From: Eubacteriaceae bacterium
GTDB taxonomy: Bacteria > Bacillota > Clostridia > Eubacteriales > UBA1433
Assembly (NCBI GenBank): GCA_012797825.1
Contig: JAAZOI010000177.1
Coordinates: 1-7,552 of the forward strand
Length of the DNA: 7,552 nucleotides
Reading direction: 5' to 3'
The translations under genes and the position numbers were made by a program. Below are positions 5,559 to 7,552 of this stretch, piece after piece. The notes under the pieces were generated by a model, which was not told the DNA's origin, did not search any database, and worked only from the letters and a program-made list of their open reading frames with translations. The first letter of the stretch is position 1, and the number at the start of each line of letters is the position of its first letter.

Positions 5559-5801
5559 ATGGTTATCAAAGTTTTAGGATCTGGATGCAAAAACTGCATA
5601 ATGCTAGAAAAAAATACAGTAGAAGCAGTTAATGAAATGAAAATTGATGCCGTGGTAGAAAAAGTCAATGACTTAAATAAGATCATGGAATACGGCATAA
5701 TGACAACACCGGCTATAGTCATTGACGAGAAAGTGGTATCTTACGGAAAAGTATTAAAACCAAAAGACATTATTAAACTCATAGAAAAGGAGATTAAATA
5801 A
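5559..5801 (+). CDS. Mini-thioredoxin, TM0996/MTH895 redox-active disulfide family
   Basis: An 80-residue thioredoxin-fold protein with the active site GSGCKNC (C10, C13) near the N-terminus, followed by MLEKNTVEAVNEM and the cis-proline loop TTPAIVID (P51). Size and motifs match the archaeal MTH895 and Thermotoga TM0996 family of glutaredoxin-like small disulfide proteins. It should cycle between dithiol and disulfide in the cytosol; the reductase and the target are unknown. AAGGAG (5546-5551) is seven bases before the ATG, and the gene lies 29 bp after the permease stop. It abuts the DUF2703 gene without a gap. Two non-exclusive roles are plausible: keeping ArsR, permease or ArsC cysteines reduced, or carrying thiol-bound metalloid to the permease. 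The operon position supports a metalloid link; the role is inference. Confidence 0.9.
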   Translation: MVIKVLGSGCKNCIMLEKNTVEAVNEMKIDAVVEKVNDLNKIMEYGIMTTPAIVIDEKVVSYGKVLKPKDIIKLIEKEIK

Positions 5802-6305
5802 ATGGCAGAATGTTCATGCGGATGCTCAAACGATTGCTGCAAGCCTGCTTACGAAAATAAAAAAATAAAAATTGATTTTTTGTACTTGGATTTGGATGTA
5901 TGTGAAAGGTGTCAAAGCACAGATGACAGCCTTGGGCAGGCAATAGGGGATGTATCGGCTGTGCTTAAAGCCGCGGGTTATGATATAACGGTTAACAAAA
6001 TCCATATAGCGACAAAAGAACTTGCTATGAAATATGAATTTATAAGCTCGCCTACCATACGTATAAACGGAAAAGATATAGCGCTTGAATTAAAAGAATC
6101 AAACTGCAAGGATTGCGGGGATTTGTGCGGCGACAGCGTTGACTGCAGAGTATGGGTATATGAGGGAAGCGAATATACATCGCCTCCCAAAGAAATGATA
6201 ATTAACGCGATTTTGCGTGAAGTATATAATCCCGGCTCTTATGGCAAAAAGGAAGAATATAAGATGCCTGAAAATCTTGAGATTTTTTTTAAAGCAAGGC
6301 AATAA
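5802..6305 (+). CDS. Cysteine-rich DUF2703 thioredoxin-fold protein
   Basis: A 167-residue protein with eleven cysteines. The N-terminal tail CSCGCSNDCC (C4, C6, C8, C12, C13) resembles a metal-binding knuckle. The core begins with IDFLYLDLDVCERCQST, giving a CxxC at C34/C37 after a beta strand, and has a cis-proline-like SSPTIRING at 82-90 (P84), so it reads as a thioredoxin fold. A second cluster, C102-x2-C105-x3-C109-x5-C115, follows. These features match the DUF2703 family, which lacks an established function. The ATG at 5802 directly follows the TAA of the mini-thioredoxin gene, and AAAGGAG (about 5786-5792) lies inside the end of that gene, so the two are translated together. A soluble metalloid or copper-type chaperone, or a reductase partner for ArsC or the permease, would fit the thiol content; this is inference. 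Confidence 0.85.
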   Translation: MAECSCGCSNDCCKPAYENKKIKIDFLYLDLDVCERCQSTDDSLGQAIGDVSAVLKAAGYDITVNKIHIATKELAMKYEFISSPTIRINGKDIALELKESNCKDCGDLCGDSVDCRVWVYEGSEYTSPPKEMIINAILREVYNPGSYGKKEEYKMPENLEIFFKARQ

Positions 6306-6395
6306 ATATTGATTGAGTTTATAAACCCCGTCCTTATGCACTATCAGGCATATAAGATTTTATTTTAAATATATTTGTATGAAGGGGGGATTTAT
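6306..6395 (+). other. Intergenic gap without a recognisable terminator or promoter
   Basis: This 90-bp AT-rich gap separates DUF2703 from the small acidic protein gene. Only a weak 5-bp-arm repeat (TATGC 6335-6339, GCATA 6348-6352) and the Shine-Dalgarno of the next gene are visible. No T-run hairpin and no paired -35/-10 was found, so read-through from the arsR promoter into the small gene is likely. Confidence 0.4.
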
Positions 6396-6584
6396 ATGAG
6401 TTTTTTTAAAAATTTGTTTAAAAAGAACAAAGAAGAACAAATAATTAATGAAGTTTGTGAAGAAAAAGAAGAAATAGTAGAAGCGGACATAATAGAAGAA
6501 GCAGAAGTTTTAGAAGATGAAGTTATAGAAGAAGCTAAAGAAGATGAAACGGCGGTTGAGCCTGAAACATCAGACGAGCAATAG
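6396..6584 (+). CDS. Small highly acidic protein with basic amphipathic N-terminus, unknown function
   Basis: A 62-residue protein that I do not recognise as a named family. Residues 1-13 (MSFFKNLFKKNKE) form a basic, aromatic, amphipathic-looking helix like the membrane-contacting starts of some peripheral proteins (for example FtsY). From about residue 14 on it is dominated by Glu and Asp, with hydrophobic pairs at I27-V28, I32-I33, V38-L39 and V43-I44. The segment contains an 11-residue repeat (IIEEA at 32 and VIEEA at 43), also seen in DNA as ATAGAAGAAGC at 6492 and 6525. One cysteine (C21) is present. AAGGGGGGA (6382-6390) lies five bases before ATG 6396; the upstream in-frame TTG 6375 has no Shine-Dalgarno and would run through this site. 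It is the last gene before a strong terminator, so it probably belongs to the arsR operon. Membrane attachment and a permease link are speculative. Confidence 0.72.
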   Translation: MSFFKNLFKKNKEEQIINEVCEEKEEIVEADIIEEAEVLEDEVIEEAKEDETAVEPETSDEQ

Positions 6585-6606
6585 TATTAAGAATTATACA
6601 AAGCAA

Positions 6607-6633
6607 TTTAATTATGGATCATACATAATTAAA
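6607..6633 (+). repeat. AT-rich inverted repeat ahead of the terminator
   Basis: TTTAATTATG (6607-6616) and CATAATTAAA (6624-6633) are perfect 10-bp arms around a 7-base loop, ending four bases before the next hairpin. It has no T-run of its own. It may assist termination, stabilise the 3' end of the transcript, or be a protein-binding dyad upstream of arsC. Confidence 0.55.
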
Positions 6634-6636
6634 ACT

Positions 6637-6665
6637 AAAAACCATTATTCTTAATAATGGTTTTT
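6637..6665 (+). terminator. Intrinsic terminator, possibly bidirectional, after the acidic protein gene
   Basis: AAAAACCATTATT (6637-6649) and AATAATGGTTTTT (6653-6665) are perfect 13-bp arms with a CTT loop. The T5 on the right arm, mirrored by A5 on the left, would allow termination in either direction. It separates the arsR operon from arsC. Confidence 0.82.
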
Positions 6666-6670
6666 ATAAT

Positions 6671-6679
6671 TGTTATAAT
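6671..6679 (+). promoter_or_regulatory. Extended -10 promoter of arsC
   Basis: TGT followed by TATAAT (6674-6679) is a perfect extended -10 element. A weak TTAATA (6651-6656) is at 17-bp spacing as a -35 but lies inside the terminator hairpin. Transcription would begin near 6686, about 20 bases before the arsC ATG. The ArsR dyad sequence seen at 4146-4165 is not repeated here. Confidence 0.6.
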
Positions 6680-6705
6680 AAAAGATAGGTAAATTAAGAT
6701 AAAAT

Positions 6706-7119
6706 ATGAGCAATAAGATAAAGGTTGCATTTATATGCGTTCACAATTCATGCCGTTCGCAGATAGCGGAAGCTTTAGGAAAATATTTAGCAAGCGATGT
6801 TTTTGAAAGTTATTCGGCAGGTACGGAAGTAAAACCAAATATAAACAAAGACGCTGTTCGCTTATTAAAAAAATTGTATAATATAGACATGGAAAAGACG
6901 CAATATTCAAAGCTGCTTACAGATATTCCGCCTGTCGATATTGTCATAACAATGGGATGCAATGTGGCCTGTCCGAGCTTGCCATGCAAATATAGATATG
7001 ACTGGGGACTTGAAGATCCTACAGGGAAGAACGATGAAGAATTCAAAAAAGTTATTATACAGATAGAAAACAATATAATAAAATTAAAACGTGATATTTT
7101 AGACGGTAAAATAAAATAA
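6706..7119 (+). CDS. arsC: Arsenate reductase ArsC, thioredoxin-coupled (LMW phosphatase fold)
   Basis: A 137-residue protein with the phosphatase-type P-loop CVHNSCRS (C11, C16, R17), followed by AEALGKYL and SYSAGTEVKPNINKDAV, the usual low-molecular-weight phosphatase core. TMGCNVACPSLPC (82-94) supplies C85, C89 and C94 for the disulfide cascade, and WGLEDPTGK (100-108) contains the general-acid Asp (D104). Staphylococcus pI258-type ArsC uses Cys10, Cys82 and Cys89 with thioredoxin to turn arsenate into arsenite; the cysteine layout here fits that class with a C-x3-C-x4-C variant common in clostridial relatives. Only weak Shine-Dalgarno-like sequence (GATAGGT, 6684-6690, about 15 nt upstream) precedes ATG 6706, so initiation may be leaderless-like or inefficient. 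It has its own extended -10 promoter after a terminator. The adjacent mini-thioredoxin or DUF2703 protein could be its electron donor (inference). Confidence 0.93.
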   Translation: MSNKIKVAFICVHNSCRSQIAEALGKYLASDVFESYSAGTEVKPNINKDAVRLLKKLYNIDMEKTQYSKLLTDIPPVDIVITMGCNVACPSLPCKYRYDWGLEDPTGKNDEEFKKVIIQIENNIIKLKRDILDGKIK

Positions 7120-7135
7120 ATATCGGGTGTAAGTA

Positions 7136-7423
7136 ATGATAATAGGAACAGCGACAATAAAACTTGATATACCTTTCGCTCATTCACTTAAAGATAAAAG
7201 AATGGTCGTTAAAAGCGTAATATCAAAAGTGCAGAATAAGTTTAAAATATCAATCGCGGAAACTGATGAGATGGATACTATACAAACGGCGGTGATAAGT
7301 TTTATTTGCATTGCGGCAAACGCCGCGCTTGCTGACAGCATTACGGAAAATGTAATATCTTATATAGAGGACAATACCGACGCTGAGGTTATACTTTTAA
7401 GCAGGGAGAATATTATACAATGA
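7136..7423 (+). CDS. DUF503 (YlxP-like) protein
   Basis: A 95-residue single-domain protein matching DUF503. It begins with a beta strand, MIIGTATIKLDIPFAHSLKDKRMVVKS, containing the family signature 'SLKDKR' at 17-22. It continues with ISKVQNKFKISIAETDEMDTIQTAVI and ends in a short helix and strand (VISYIEDNTDAEVILLSRE). In Bacillus the homologue YlxP sits in the nusA-infB-rbfA region and related proteins are suspected to act in ribosome biogenesis, but no activity is established. ATG 7136 follows arsC by 16 bp with a modest GGGTG (7125-7129), so it is probably co-transcribed with arsC. The stop TGA overlaps the next gene's ATG. Here it is away from infB and rbfA, at least within this window. 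Confidence 0.85.
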   Translation: MIIGTATIKLDIPFAHSLKDKRMVVKSVISKVQNKFKISIAETDEMDTIQTAVISFICIAANAALADSITENVISYIEDNTDAEVILLSRENIIQ

Positions 7424-7552
7424 TTAGTCAATCAGATATAAAAATCAGAGAAATGGTAATCGATGATTATGAAAGTGTATATAAGCTGTGGTCGGAAACC
7501 GAAGGGATGTGTATGCGTAACGTTGACGACTCGTATGAAGGCATTAATAAAT
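7420..7552 (+). CDS. GNAT-family N-acetyltransferase, 3'-truncated
   Basis: Only the first 44 codons are in the window. The N-terminus reads IKIREMVIDDYESVYKLWSETEGMCMRNVDDSYEGINK. This is the typical first strand and helix of a GNAT acetyltransferase (IRxMxxxDYxxVxxLW followed by ETEGM.LR..DS.EG). These enzymes transfer the acetyl group of acetyl-CoA to an amine. The acetyl-CoA binding motif lies beyond the window edge and the substrate is unknown. The ATG overlaps the TGA of the DUF503 gene (ATGA, 7420-7423), with AGGGAG (7403-7408) about 11 bases upstream, so the two are translationally coupled. Confidence 0.82.
   Translation, partial: MISQSDIKIREMVIDDYESVYKLWSETEGMCMRNVDDSYEGINK

Noticed and set aside
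6335..6352. Hairpin or operator between DUF2703 and the acidic protein gene
   Set aside because: Only 5-bp arms with an 8-base loop; such repeats are expected by chance in AT-rich DNA.
6375..6395. TTG 6375 as start of the small acidic protein
   Set aside because: It would translate through the AAGGGGGGA ribosome site that serves ATG 6396 and has no Shine-Dalgarno of its own.
6810..7187. Antisense open frame over arsC
   Set aside because: The 125-residue product has no recognisable domain and is opposite a complete, motif-bearing arsC.
1..7552. Mobile element or horizontally acquired island
   Set aside because: No transposase, integrase, long terminal inverted repeat, target duplication, tRNA or abrupt change in base composition was seen.

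Overview
The window looks like chromosomal DNA of an AT-rich, low-GC Gram-positive anaerobe, most likely Clostridia. This rests on the strong purine-rich Shine-Dalgarno sites, AT-rich intergenic DNA with U-tract hairpin terminators, and protein families typical of that class. The lineage is inferred; no rRNA or marker gene is present. There is no RNA gene, CRISPR array or mobile element, and no stretch over about 150 bp lacks a gene or a recognisable control region.

Left part (1-1454): the 3' end of a [2Fe-2S] small subunit of a molybdenum hydroxylase (xanthine dehydrogenase family) on +. It runs tail-to-tail, with overlapping stop codons, into a two-gene - strand operon: a MocA-type molybdopterin cytidylyltransferase followed by a small THEP1-like P-loop NTPase. 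Together they suggest a purine or aldehyde hydroxylase locus with its cofactor-maturation genes.

Middle (1455-4097): a divergent control region, then + strand genes for a single-domain rhodanese, a DUF1905 protein and a DUF2892 (YgaP-type) membrane protein. The last appears to lack a standard start codon at its true N-terminus. A terminator follows, then a single-gene MFS efflux-type transporter bounded by a second terminator.

Right part (4098-7119): an arsenic-type cluster. A consensus sigma-A promoter overlaid by a palindromic operator drives arsR, an ArsP-family permease (C-S-C motif), a TM0996/MTH895-type mini-thioredoxin, a cysteine-rich DUF2703 thioredoxin-fold protein and perhaps a 62-residue acidic protein of unknown function. 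After a terminator, arsC (thioredoxin-coupled arsenate reductase of the low-molecular-weight phosphatase fold) has its own extended -10 promoter. The likely logic is that ArsR senses trivalent arsenic and releases the operon. ArsC reduces arsenate, the two thioredoxin-fold proteins supply reducing power or carry thiol-bound metalloid, and the permease exports it. No ArsB, Acr3 or ArsM is visible.

The end (7136-7552) holds a DUF503 (YlxP-like) gene translationally coupled to a GNAT acetyltransferase that runs off the window. The least-described part is the ArsR/ArsP/thioredoxin/DUF2703/acidic-peptide assembly.
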